23,875 bases of DNA from the NCBI GenBank assembly GCA_025359355.1, contig JANYGR010000374.1:1-23875 (forward strand), in the 5' to 3' direction. Shown here one piece after another: positions 15,931 to 22,649 of the stretch; positions within the stretch are counted from its first letter, which is position 1; each line of letters starts with the position of its first letter. The notes beneath the pieces were generated by a model. It worked only from the letters and a program-made list of their open reading frames with translations. It was not told the DNA's origin and made no database searches. Position numbers and translations under genes: made by a program. This stretch comes from Bacteroidota bacterium (GTDB lineage Bacteria; Bacteroidota; Bacteroidia; B-17B0; Aurantibacillaceae).

Positions 15931-15982
15931 GTGCCTTCGACTCCGCTCTGGCACCAATACATGGAGGTTGAGCGAAGTAGAA
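15931..15982. repeat. Compound palindromic repeat between murE and mraY
   Basis: Two alternative dyads overlap. GTGCC (15931-15935) / GGCAC (15950-15954) encloses the core TTCGACTCCGCTC, and that core (15936-15948) is also complementary at 11 of 13 positions to GAGCGAAGTAGAA (15970-15982). The 14-mer CTTCGACTCCGCTC is identical to that in the ftsA–ftsZ repeat. The element ends 8 bp before the murE stop codon. Confidence 0.8.
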
Positions 15983-15990
15983 TTCTTTTT

Positions 15991-17454
15991 TTAATTAGTT
16001 AATAATTCAAATACTTCTTTTACAATTTCAAAATCATCAAAGTGATGTTTCACACCTTTTATTTCCTGATACTTCTCATGACCTTTACCTGCGATTAAAA
16101 CGATATCTCCTTCTTTTGCAAAAGAGCATGCAGTTTTAATAGCTTCTTTTCGATCGCTAATACGTAATGTTTTTTTTGCGTCCACAGGACTAATGCCTGC
16201 TTGCATTTGGTTTAAAATATCTTCAGGATTTTCGCTACGGGGATTGTCACTCGTTAAAATAACTTTATTACTATACTCACACGCAATTTGAGCCATAATA
16301 GGGCGTTTAGCAGCATCTCTGTCTCCACCACATCCTACTAATGAAATCACCTGTTCGTTTCCTGTTCGGATATCTTTAATAGTTTCTAATACATTTTTTA
16401 AAGCATCAGGTGTATGCGCGTAATCTACAATTGCAATGATGCCACTTTTTGATTTTACATACTGAAAACGACCTTCAACGGAATTTAAATTACTGAGTGT
16501 AGTAAGCACTTGCACGCGATCTTGCTTTAGTAATATGGCAACAGCGTAGGTTACTAAAATATTATACGCATTAAATGAACCAATTAATTTTACCCATACT
16601 TCCTGATTATCAATGTTGAGTAATAATCCATTCAAATGATTTTCCATCACTTTGCATTTAAAATCGGCAATTGATTTTAATCCGTAAGTATATTTTTTAG
16701 CTTTTGTATTTTGCAACATCACTAAGCCGTGCTTATCGTCTTTATTGGTTAAAGCGAAGGCATCGTCTTGTAAGTCATCAAAAAAACGTTTTTTTGCTTT
16801 GATGTATTCGTCAAATGTTTTGTGATAATCTAAATGATCGTGTGTGATATTTGAAAAAGCAGCGCCAGTAAATTTGATGCCAGTAATGCGATGTTGAACA
16901 ATTGCATGAGAGCTTACTTCCATAAATGCATACTGACAGCCTTTTTCAACCATGTCGGCTAATAGCTCGTTTAATTTAAGAGCATCTGGTGTTGTGTGTG
17001 TAGACGGAATAACGGTGTTGTTGATTTTATTTTCAACAGTTGAAAGTAAACCTACATTATAACCCAAGCCTCTAAATAGATTAAATAACAAGGTAACAGT
17101 TGTTGTTTTTCCGTTGGTACCAGTGATGCCTACGAGTTTTAGTTTTTCGGAAGGATTATCAAAAAAATTACAGGCTATATAGCCTAAAGCTTCAGATGAA
17201 TCTAATACTTTAATATAGGTAATGTTTTCTTTTTGATTGATTGGCAATTCTTCACAAACAATTGCTACGGCGCCATTTTCAACAGCCTTATCAATAAATT
17301 GATGACCATCAGTAGCTGTTCCTCTGGTAGCAATAAACAATGAATCTTTTTTTACAGCACGCGAATCAAACGTAACAGAAGATATCGCTACATGCGTAGA
17401 GCCAACGATTTCATCGAGTCTTGTTTTATATAATATGTCGCTTAATAATTTCAT
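15991..17454 (-). CDS. murE: UDP-MurNAc-tripeptide synthetase MurE (meso-DAP type)
   Basis: 487 aa. The N-terminal domain (residues 1-105) has VTFDSRAVKKDSLFIA and ATDGHQFIDKAVENGA. The central domain has VGITGTNGKTTTVTLLF (P-loop, about 108-124), STHTTPDAL, MEVSSHAI and FSNITHDHLDYH. The C-terminal domain has VDYAHTPDALKN, GCGGDRDAAKRPIM, LTSDNPRSENPEDI and IAGKGHEKYQ. The DNPR motif is the known signature of enzymes adding meso-diaminopimelate, not L-lysine, so the peptidoglycan is predicted to be of the DAP type, normal for this phylum. It extends UDP-MurNAc-L-Ala-D-Glu to the tripeptide; MurF, which completes the pentapeptide, is not in the window. It starts 17 bp after the ftsI stop. Confidence 0.97.
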   Translation of the reverse strand: MKLLSDILYKTRLDEIVGSTHVAISSVTFDSRAVKKDSLFIATRGTATDGHQFIDKAVENGAVAIVCEELPINQKENITYIKVLDSSEALGYIACNFFDNPSEKLKLVGITGTNGKTTTVTLLFNLFRGLGYNVGLLSTVENKINNTVIPSTHTTPDALKLNELLADMVEKGCQYAFMEVSSHAIVQHRITGIKFTGAAFSNITHDHLDYHKTFDEYIKAKKRFFDDLQDDAFALTNKDDKHGLVMLQNTKAKKYTYGLKSIADFKCKVMENHLNGLLLNIDNQEVWVKLIGSFNAYNILVTYAVAILLKQDRVQVLTTLSNLNSVEGRFQYVKSKSGIIAIVDYAHTPDALKNVLETIKDIRTGNEQVISLVGCGGDRDAAKRPIMAQIACEYSNKVILTSDNPRSENPEDILNQMQAGISPVDAKKTLRISDRKEAIKTACSFAKEGDIVLIAGKGHEKYQEIKGVKHHFDDFEIVKEVFELLTN

Positions 17455-17471
17455 TCCTAATTTTTAGTCTA

Positions 17472-19592
17472 TTACGACAGTATCAATGTTATTTTATCTC
17501 CTTTATTAAATCGTTGACCGGCTTCAATGGATTGTTTTTTTACAGAACCCATTCCAACAAGCTTCACGTGAATCCCTTTATTTTCTAATAAATACAGAGC
17601 ATCCTTTGCAGATAAGCCATTTAAGTTTGGAACAATTCCTTTTTTTAATTGGCTTTCTAAATTTGATTCTGATAATGAAATAGAAAGTGTATCGCTTGTA
17701 TTTCTTGTAGCGTATACATCGTCATAAGCAGAAGATGTTGCTTTTAAATGCAAGGCTTTAGATGCAATTAATAATTCTTTATTTTTTGATTTGATGCTTT
17801 CAGGTGCTTTTGTTAATAAGGTTTGTTTGTTGTTAATCGGTTGCATAAAATTTAAGCTGCTTGAATACACTTTTTCAGCAATCTCCTTAAACACAGGGCC
17901 AGCGATTAATCCACCATAATAAGTTCCTTTACTTGGATTGTATACGATTACCATGCAAGTATACAAAGGCTTATCTGCTGGAAAATAACCAATGAATGAC
18001 GCTTGGTAATTTTTCACAGTTCCGTATCCCTTACTACCAGTAGCAATTTGAGCAGTGCCTGTTTTACCGCCAACACTAAATGCTGTAATGTTTAAGCCTT
18101 TTCCGCTTCCGTTTTTCACCACACCTTCTAACATTTGTTTTGCTTTTTTAATAGTTTCTTTAGAAACTACTTGCTCAACTAATACTTCAGTTGTAAATGT
18201 TTTTACAGTTACACCATTGCGTTTTATTTCTTTTTCAAAACGAGGCTTCACCATTTTGCCATCGTTTGCAATGGCATTATAAAACGCTAATGTTTGTAAA
18301 GGAGTTAATAAGGTTTCGTAACCATAACTCATTTGAGGTAAGGTAACGCCCGACCAATCTTTGTCTTTTGTTTGTTTGATTAAAGGTTGCGCTTCACCCG
18401 GAATAGATAAGCCTAATTTTTTATTCAAATGAAAAGAGTTTATTTTATTAACGTACTGTTGAGGATTTTTAGAATAATACTTTGTGATGATCTTGCTCAC
18501 GCCAACATTAGAAGAAGTTTCAAATACACGCTGAATCGTTAATACAGGCGATTCTGGAGCATGTGAATCTTTAATAGTTTTGTTATAAAAAGTTACTTCA
18601 CCATTACCAACATTTACTTTTTCATCTAAACTTAAATTATATTCATCAATAGCCGCTAATAATGAAGGAAGTTTAAATGTAGAACCAGGTTCCGTTGCGT
18701 TTAATACGGCGTAGTTTAAGTTTTCTGTATAAGAGCTCGAATCCTTACCGTTACGCGTTAAGTTAGCGATTGCTTTGATTTCACCTGTTTTTACTTCCAT
18801 TAAAATAGCGCAGCCATGTGATGCATTATTTTTTACAAGCGTATTGTATAGCGCATTTTCAGCAACGTCTTGTATGTTAATATCAATGGTTGTATATAAA
18901 TCACTACCGTCTTTTGGTTCAATTTCATTTTCATCATTAATAGGACGCCACACATCACCTGCAATTTTTTGCATCAAACGTTGTCCGCTAATACCCATTA
19001 ATACGCTGTCATACGCACCTTCTAAACCTACAGGTTTTACGCCAGTTCTTGACATACCAATAGTACGTGCTGCTAAATTTTGAAAAGGACGTTCGCGTTT
19101 ATTTGTTTGAAGAGTAACTAAACCACCACGTTTTCCTCTTTTGAAAATTGGGAAGCTTTTAATAGTTTGTAAATCTTTATAAGAAACATTGCGGTGTAAC
19201 ACAACGTATCTGTCGCCGTTATTACGGGCTTTGCGTAAAATCTTCGTGTATTGCTTAGCAGATTTATCTTGGAATAAATTAGCGAACATCATTCCTAAAG
19301 AATCAACTTTGTTTTCAAATAATTTTTTATCGATTGATGGTGCATTAATATCTACAGCTACTTCATAGTAAGGTAGAGACGTTGCTAATAAATTTCCGTT
19401 TACATCAAAAATATTTCCCCTTACAGCTTCTATCTCAAAAACCTTGGTGTTAAAGGCTTCTGCTTTAGCTTTCCACACGTCGCCTTCTTTAAATTGGATG
19501 ATGCACATTTTATATAAAATAGCAATAGCAAACACACATAGAAGTATGTATACTAAATACGATTTTGATAATATGTCTTTTTTATTCTCCAA
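17472..19592 (-). CDS. ftsI: Septal class B penicillin-binding protein FtsI with PASTA domain
   Basis: 706 aa. A short cytoplasmic tail and one membrane segment (residues about 12-30) are followed by the PBP dimerisation region (FEIEAVRGNIFDVNGNLLAT opening, about 50-200). The transpeptidase domain (about 245-590) has the SxxK motif in PGSTFKLPS, SxN in ETSSNVG and KTG in GGKTGTAQ. A single PASTA domain closes the protein (about 650-706, GIVPNLNGLSAKDALYLLEN). It crosslinks septal peptidoglycan and partners FtsW. The start is a TTG: the codons follow directly on the ftsL TAA stop with no gap, the next Met lies inside the membrane segment, and no upstream extension is possible. This implies translation by re-initiation after ftsL. 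Confidence 0.95.
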   Translation of the reverse strand: MENKKDILSKSYLVYILLCVFAIAILYKMCIIQFKEGDVWKAKAEAFNTKVFEIEAVRGNIFDVNGNLLATSLPYYEVAVDINAPSIDKKLFENKVDSLGMMFANLFQDKSAKQYTKILRKARNNGDRYVVLHRNVSYKDLQTIKSFPIFKRGKRGGLVTLQTNKRERPFQNLAARTIGMSRTGVKPVGLEGAYDSVLMGISGQRLMQKIAGDVWRPINDENEIEPKDGSDLYTTIDINIQDVAENALYNTLVKNNASHGCAILMEVKTGEIKAIANLTRNGKDSSSYTENLNYAVLNATEPGSTFKLPSLLAAIDEYNLSLDEKVNVGNGEVTFYNKTIKDSHAPESPVLTIQRVFETSSNVGVSKIITKYYSKNPQQYVNKINSFHLNKKLGLSIPGEAQPLIKQTKDKDWSGVTLPQMSYGYETLLTPLQTLAFYNAIANDGKMVKPRFEKEIKRNGVTVKTFTTEVLVEQVVSKETIKKAKQMLEGVVKNGSGKGLNITAFSVGGKTGTAQIATGSKGYGTVKNYQASFIGYFPADKPLYTCMVIVYNPSKGTYYGGLIAGPVFKEIAEKVYSSSLNFMQPINNKQTLLTKAPESIKSKNKELLIASKALHLKATSSAYDDVYATRNTSDTLSISLSESNLESQLKKGIVPNLNGLSAKDALYLLENKGIHVKLVGMGSVKKQSIEAGQRFNKGDKITLILS

Positions 19593-20030
19593 TTATTTTA
19601 TGCTATCTTGTTCTATGATCATTGGTGCTACTACCGGCTCTTTTAAGCCTAATGGCAATACCGCTTTTGCTACCTGACTTTGTTTACTTTCAAACATTAA
19701 ATCTGATTTAGATGAAATGTATTGTGTTCTTAATTCTTTAATTTCATTTTTCGTTTTGTTCTCTTCTCTAATTTTATCATCCGCATAATATCCATTAGCG
19801 ATATATAAAATGGCTATACATCCTAAAAACAAAACAAAAGGAACGTGTTGCACCGCCCTGTCATCACTTAAAAAACTACCGCCAAATATTTTAGATAACC
19901 CTTTTGCTAATACACCCTTTTTTCGAGGCTTAGAAGGCTTCTCTTCTGCCTGAGGCTCTTCTAGCTCAATAAGCTCCTCTAACTCTTCCAGTTCTTCTTG
20001 TTTAGGTATGTCTCTAAATTTGTTTGCCAC
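19593..20030 (-). CDS. ftsL: FtsL-like cell division protein (Bacteroidota type)
   Basis: 145 aa, bitopic. An acidic N-terminus (EELEELEELIELEEPQAEE, residues about 11-29) and a basic stretch (KPSKPRKKG) are followed by one membrane segment (VPFVLFLGCIAILYIANGYY, about 65-84) and a predicted periplasmic helix with coiled-coil character (DDKIREENKTKNEIKELRTQ). It ends with a hydrophobic P/V-rich tail. Sequence similarity to E. coli FtsL is not visible; the call rests on topology and position between rsmH and ftsI, and matches the FtsL-like family of Bacteroidota. FtsL with FtsQ (and FtsB) scaffolds and activates the FtsW–FtsI pair. The start is a GTG at 20030; an in-frame TGA four codons further up and the lack of an upstream ATG leave no alternative. 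Confidence 0.85.
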   Translation of the reverse strand: MANKFRDIPKQEELEELEELIELEEPQAEEKPSKPRKKGVLAKGLSKIFGGSFLSDDRAVQHVPFVLFLGCIAILYIANGYYADDKIREENKTKNEIKELRTQYISSKSDLMFESKQSQVAKAVLPLGLKEPVVAPMIIEQDSIK

Positions 20031-20061
20031 TTTTTTAATTAGTCAATTAGTTAATTTGATG

Positions 20062-20114
20062 ATTTGATAATGATTATACAATTGTTGAATTGTTTCATCA
20101 TCACATTATCAAAT
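20062..20114. repeat. Long AT-rich palindrome between rsmH and ftsL
   Basis: The arms ATTTGATAATG (20062-20072) and CATTATCAAAT (20104-20114) form an 11-bp perfect stem, with an inner hairpin ACAATT (20078-20083) / AATTGT (20088-20093). The right arm overlaps the rsmH stop codon (20109-20111). Unlike the other gap repeats it is AT-rich and shares no core with them. Confidence 0.75.
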
Positions 20115-21020
20115 TTTTGCTGCTATTCTCAACTTCGCACTTCGTGCTCTCGAATTCCTTGCTATCTCTTCTGCGTTGGGTACAATTGGTTTGTTGGTTA
20201 GCGATTTAAAATATTTAGTCACGCTTCCAAATACAATATCTTTCTCTTCTTTACCTTCTATATTACCTGTTTTGATGAGGTTTTTCACCAATCGATCTTC
20301 TAAACTGTGATAACTCATAATAACCAAATGCGCGTTTGGTTTTAATAAATCCACACAAGCAGTTAAGCACTCTTTCAACGCTTCCATTTCCTGATTTACT
20401 TCAATACGAATTGCTTGATATACTTTTGCTAAGTATCTACTCTCTTCAAATTTTGGCGTACAATTTTTAATTGCATCTTTAAATTGTTCAGTGGTATCAA
20501 TGCTTCCGTTCAAACGAGCTTCAATAATTAAGTGCGCTAATTTGTATGCATTATCAACTTCACCATATTCCCTGAACATATTGGTTAGCTTTTGTAATTC
20601 ATACGTGTTGATTACTTTTTTAGCAGTGAGCTCACTTTTCTGATTCATTCGCATATCCAACTCTGCTTCAAAGCGAATAGAAAAACCGCGTTCACCTTTA
20701 TCAAACTGATGAGATGAAACTCCTAAATCGCCCAATATGCCATCAACTTGAGTGATGCCATATAATTTCAAATAATTTTTGATGTATCTGAAATTGTGAG
20801 GAATAAATGTTAATCGTGTTTCTCCCTCAGGAATATTAGCTTTAGCATCTTCATCTTGATCAAAAGAAAATAATTTCCCTTTAGCTGATAAGTGTTTTAA
20901 AATTTCCTTAGAATGCCCGCCGCCACCGAATGTTAAATCAACGTATACGCCATCAGGATTTATGGCTAAGCCATTAATACAAGGTTGTAAAAGAACGGGA
21001 ATGTGATAATGATTACTCAT
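20109..21020 (-). CDS. rsmH: 16S rRNA (cytosine-1402-N4)-methyltransferase RsmH
   Basis: About 303 aa. SAM-binding signature VDLTFGGGGHSKEIL (residues about 27-41 of the chosen start), then GILGDLGVSSHQFD, GERGFSIRFEAELDMRMN, and SYHSLEDRLVKN near residue 240, all diagnostic of RsmH (MraW). It methylates N4 of C1402 in 16S rRNA. Four Met codons are possible (21032, 21029, 21023, 21020). I chose 21020 because it gives MSNHYHIPVLL, which starts where family members do; its ATG then overlaps the mraZ end by 8 bp (ATGAGTAA), a typical coupling arrangement. The longest choice would add four residues (M-M-E-M). The stop codon is embedded in a long palindrome. Confidence 0.95.
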   Translation of the reverse strand: MSNHYHIPVLLQPCINGLAINPDGVYVDLTFGGGGHSKEILKHLSAKGKLFSFDQDEDAKANIPEGETRLTFIPHNFRYIKNYLKLYGITQVDGILGDLGVSSHQFDKGERGFSIRFEAELDMRMNQKSELTAKKVINTYELQKLTNMFREYGEVDNAYKLAHLIIEARLNGSIDTTEQFKDAIKNCTPKFEESRYLAKVYQAIRIEVNQEMEALKECLTACVDLLKPNAHLVIMSYHSLEDRLVKNLIKTGNIEGKEEKDIVFGSVTKYFKSLTNKPIVPNAEEIARNSRARSAKLRIAAKI

Positions 21021-21483
21021 CATCTCCATCATTAAAATTTAAGTTGCCCAACACGTCTTCCGCCAATTTTTCAATATCCATATCTTGAGTTAAGAATGCA
21101 TCGTATAATTTCTTATCCCAAATTTCTATGACGTTATTACTTCCTAATACTTTGATATCGGCAGTAATGCTGGCGTATTCTACTAAAGGCTTCGGTAACA
21201 ATACACGACCTGTGGTGTCAGCATCTGCTGTTGTTGCGCCTCCTGTAAATTTTCTAACAAACACGTCGTTTGCTTTTATTAAACGATTGAGCTTACTTAA
21301 TTTTTTGTTGAGTTTATTCCATTCGTGAATGGGATAAAGCACCAAGCATTTTTGATGAAGATTTCTGTTTATCACGAAGCCCTTTTCAAATACCTCTTCC
21401 AGTTGCTTCCTGAGGTTAACAGGAAACATGAAACGCCCTTTCGCATCTACTTTGCAATCGTATTCTCCTATAAGGCTTATCAT
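21013..21483 (-). CDS. mraZ: Transcriptional regulator MraZ
   Basis: 156 aa with two SpoVT/AbrB-type half-domains in tandem, each with its DxxGRxxxP motif: DAKGRFMFP at residues about 12-20 and DTTGRVLLP at about 73-81. The segment GEYDCKVDAKGRF at the very start is typical. MraZ forms ring-shaped oligomers that bind short direct repeats upstream of their own gene and control the dcw cluster. Exactly such repeats are visible 55-90 bp upstream. It is the first gene of the cluster; the ATG at 21483 has no Shine-Dalgarno sequence. The end overlaps rsmH. Confidence 0.97.
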   Translation of the reverse strand: MISLIGEYDCKVDAKGRFMFPVNLRKQLEEVFEKGFVINRNLHQKCLVLYPIHEWNKLNKKLSKLNRLIKANDVFVRKFTGGATTADADTTGRVLLPKPLVEYASITADIKVLGSNNVIEIWDKKLYDAFLTQDMDIEKLAEDVLGNLNFNDGDDE

Positions 21484-21518
21484 TAGTGGTTTTTAGAGCT
21501 TTTTGGTATTAATAAGGC

Positions 21519-21526
21519 CAAAAATA
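21519..21526 (-). promoter_or_regulatory. Predicted -7 element of the dcw promoter
   Basis: Read on the minus strand this is TATTTTTG, a full match to the Bacteroidota TAnnTTTG consensus. Transcription would start near 21512, giving a leader of about 30 nt before mraZ. No TTG -33 element is present upstream; that place is occupied by the hexamer array at 21538-21573. Confidence 0.6.
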
Positions 21527-21537
21527 ATTATAATTTT

Positions 21538-21573
21538 CCCACTTTCTACCACTTTATGCCATTTTTTACCACT
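21538..21573 (-). promoter_or_regulatory. MraZ operator: four direct repeats with 10-bp period
   Basis: On the minus strand, AGTGGT (21573-21568), AATGGC (21563-21558), AGTGGT (21553-21548) and AGTGGG (21543-21538) start exactly 10 bp apart, separated by 4-bp A/T-rich spacers. Known MraZ sites are direct repeats of a (G)TGG(G)-type core with about 10-bp period upstream of mraZ, so the match in motif, spacing and place is strong. The second unit departs from the consensus. The array begins 11 bp upstream of the -7 element and covers the -33 position, which predicts repression when occupied. The rest of the 281-bp gap to the acyltransferase gene shows only AT-rich sequence and that gene's promoter. 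Confidence 0.8.
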
Positions 21574-21720
21574 TTTGTTGAAAAAAATAACTTTTGTTAA
21601 TTTCGAGTAATCATTTTTTATGTATCTCTTTTGAGGTATTTTTATTGTTTTTTATTGATTTTATTGATAATGACAAGGATTCAAGTTTTGGAATTTCTTG
21701 AGGATTATTCGTTTAAGAAG

Positions 21721-21753
21721 TTGAGAGATATTAACAATTGTTTTATATATTTG
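21721..21753 (+). promoter_or_regulatory. Predicted promoter of the acyltransferase gene
   Basis: TTG at 21721-21723, a 22-bp spacer, then TATATTTG at 21746-21753, a full match to TAnnTTTG. Transcription would begin near 21760, only about 5 nt before the ATG at 21765, suggesting a very short leader or leaderless message. Confidence 0.55.
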
Positions 21754-21764
21754 GATTCGCATTT

Positions 21765-22619
21765 ATGGAACACGAAAAATTTATTGATATAGATAAAATA
21801 TTGCAAGAAAAAGCAGCAAAGGTTTATAAATGGCTCCCTTGTTTTGTAATTAATTGGCTTAAAAAAACCTTGCACGAAAACGATATTAACGCGTGTATGT
21901 TTCATTTAAAGGACGACGAAGGATTGACGTATAACAGAAAAATTCTTGATTATATGGGCGCTAAAGTAGAAGCAGTTAATCCACATTTTATTCCAAAAAC
22001 TGGTTCTATCGTTATTGCAGCAAATCACCCTCTTGGCGGATTAGACGGTATGGCTTTGATTAAAACAGTGGGTGATGTTAGAACTGACGTGCGTTTTTTT
22101 GTGAATGATGTTTTAAAGAATCTTAAAAACTATGGAGACATATTTGTTGCAGTAAATAAATTAGGATCTTCTTCAGCTAAATCATTGCGAGTAATGGAAG
22201 AAGTGTTTAGAACAGAATGCGCTTTATTATTTTTTCCGGCAGGTTTAGTTTCTCGAAAACAAGAAGGCTTAGTAAGAGATTTGAAATGGAAAAAAAGTTT
22301 TGTCACACAAGCCATAGATCATAAACGAATGATACAACCCGTTTTTATGGAGGGACAAAACTCTAAGTTCTTTTATAATTTTGCGATGTGGCGTAAACGT
22401 TTAGGTATTAAGCCAAACATAGAGATGATGTATTTACCTGATGAAATGTTTAGAGCAAAAAAAGGAACCATCCGAGTGCATTTCAGTAAGCCTTTTGATA
22501 GTGCTATTTTAGACGATAGCAAAAGTCATCAGGCTTGGGCTGATTTAATTTATAAGTATATTTATTCACCTGAATTTATGAAAGGTATCTCGTTTGAAGA
22601 GTACCGTATAGGAAAATAA
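21765..22619 (+). CDS. PlsC-like lysophospholipid/glycerol acyltransferase family protein
   Basis: 284 aa. The frame is open from a TTG at 21738, but that would overlap the predicted promoter, so the ATG at 21765 (MEHEKFIDIDKILQEK) is preferred. The acyltransferase block I reads AANHPLGGLDGMALIKT (residues about 85-101); the catalytic His and Asp are separated by five residues (HPLGGLD), not four as in classical PlsC. Block III is LLFFPAGLVSRK, in place of FPEGTRS, and a P-V-F-M-E-G stretch follows. This variant occurs in a Bacteroidota branch annotated as hemolysin-like or glycerol acyltransferase. It likely transfers an acyl chain to a lysophospholipid or lyso-aminolipid at the inner membrane; a role like the O-acyltransferase GlsA of glycine lipid synthesis is possible but unproven. 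No GNAT partner is adjacent. It is divergent from mraZ. Confidence 0.8.
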   Translation: MEHEKFIDIDKILQEKAAKVYKWLPCFVINWLKKTLHENDINACMFHLKDDEGLTYNRKILDYMGAKVEAVNPHFIPKTGSIVIAANHPLGGLDGMALIKTVGDVRTDVRFFVNDVLKNLKNYGDIFVAVNKLGSSSAKSLRVMEEVFRTECALLFFPAGLVSRKQEGLVRDLKWKKSFVTQAIDHKRMIQPVFMEGQNSKFFYNFAMWRKRLGIKPNIEMMYLPDEMFRAKKGTIRVHFSKPFDSAILDDSKSHQAWADLIYKYIYSPEFMKGISFEEYRIGK

Positions 22620-22649
22620 TTTTGTAATAACATTTAATTCATTTGCAAC

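Noticed and set aside
18775..19083. Open frame of 102 codons on the + strand opposite ftsI
   Set aside because: It lies wholly inside the complement of a well-conserved PBP gene and has no start context or recognisable product.
22638..22645. TTCATTTG as a promoter for the DUF6340-like gene
   Set aside because: It departs from TAnnTTTG at the important second base and lies only 4 bp before the ATG; co-transcription with the acyltransferase gene is simpler.
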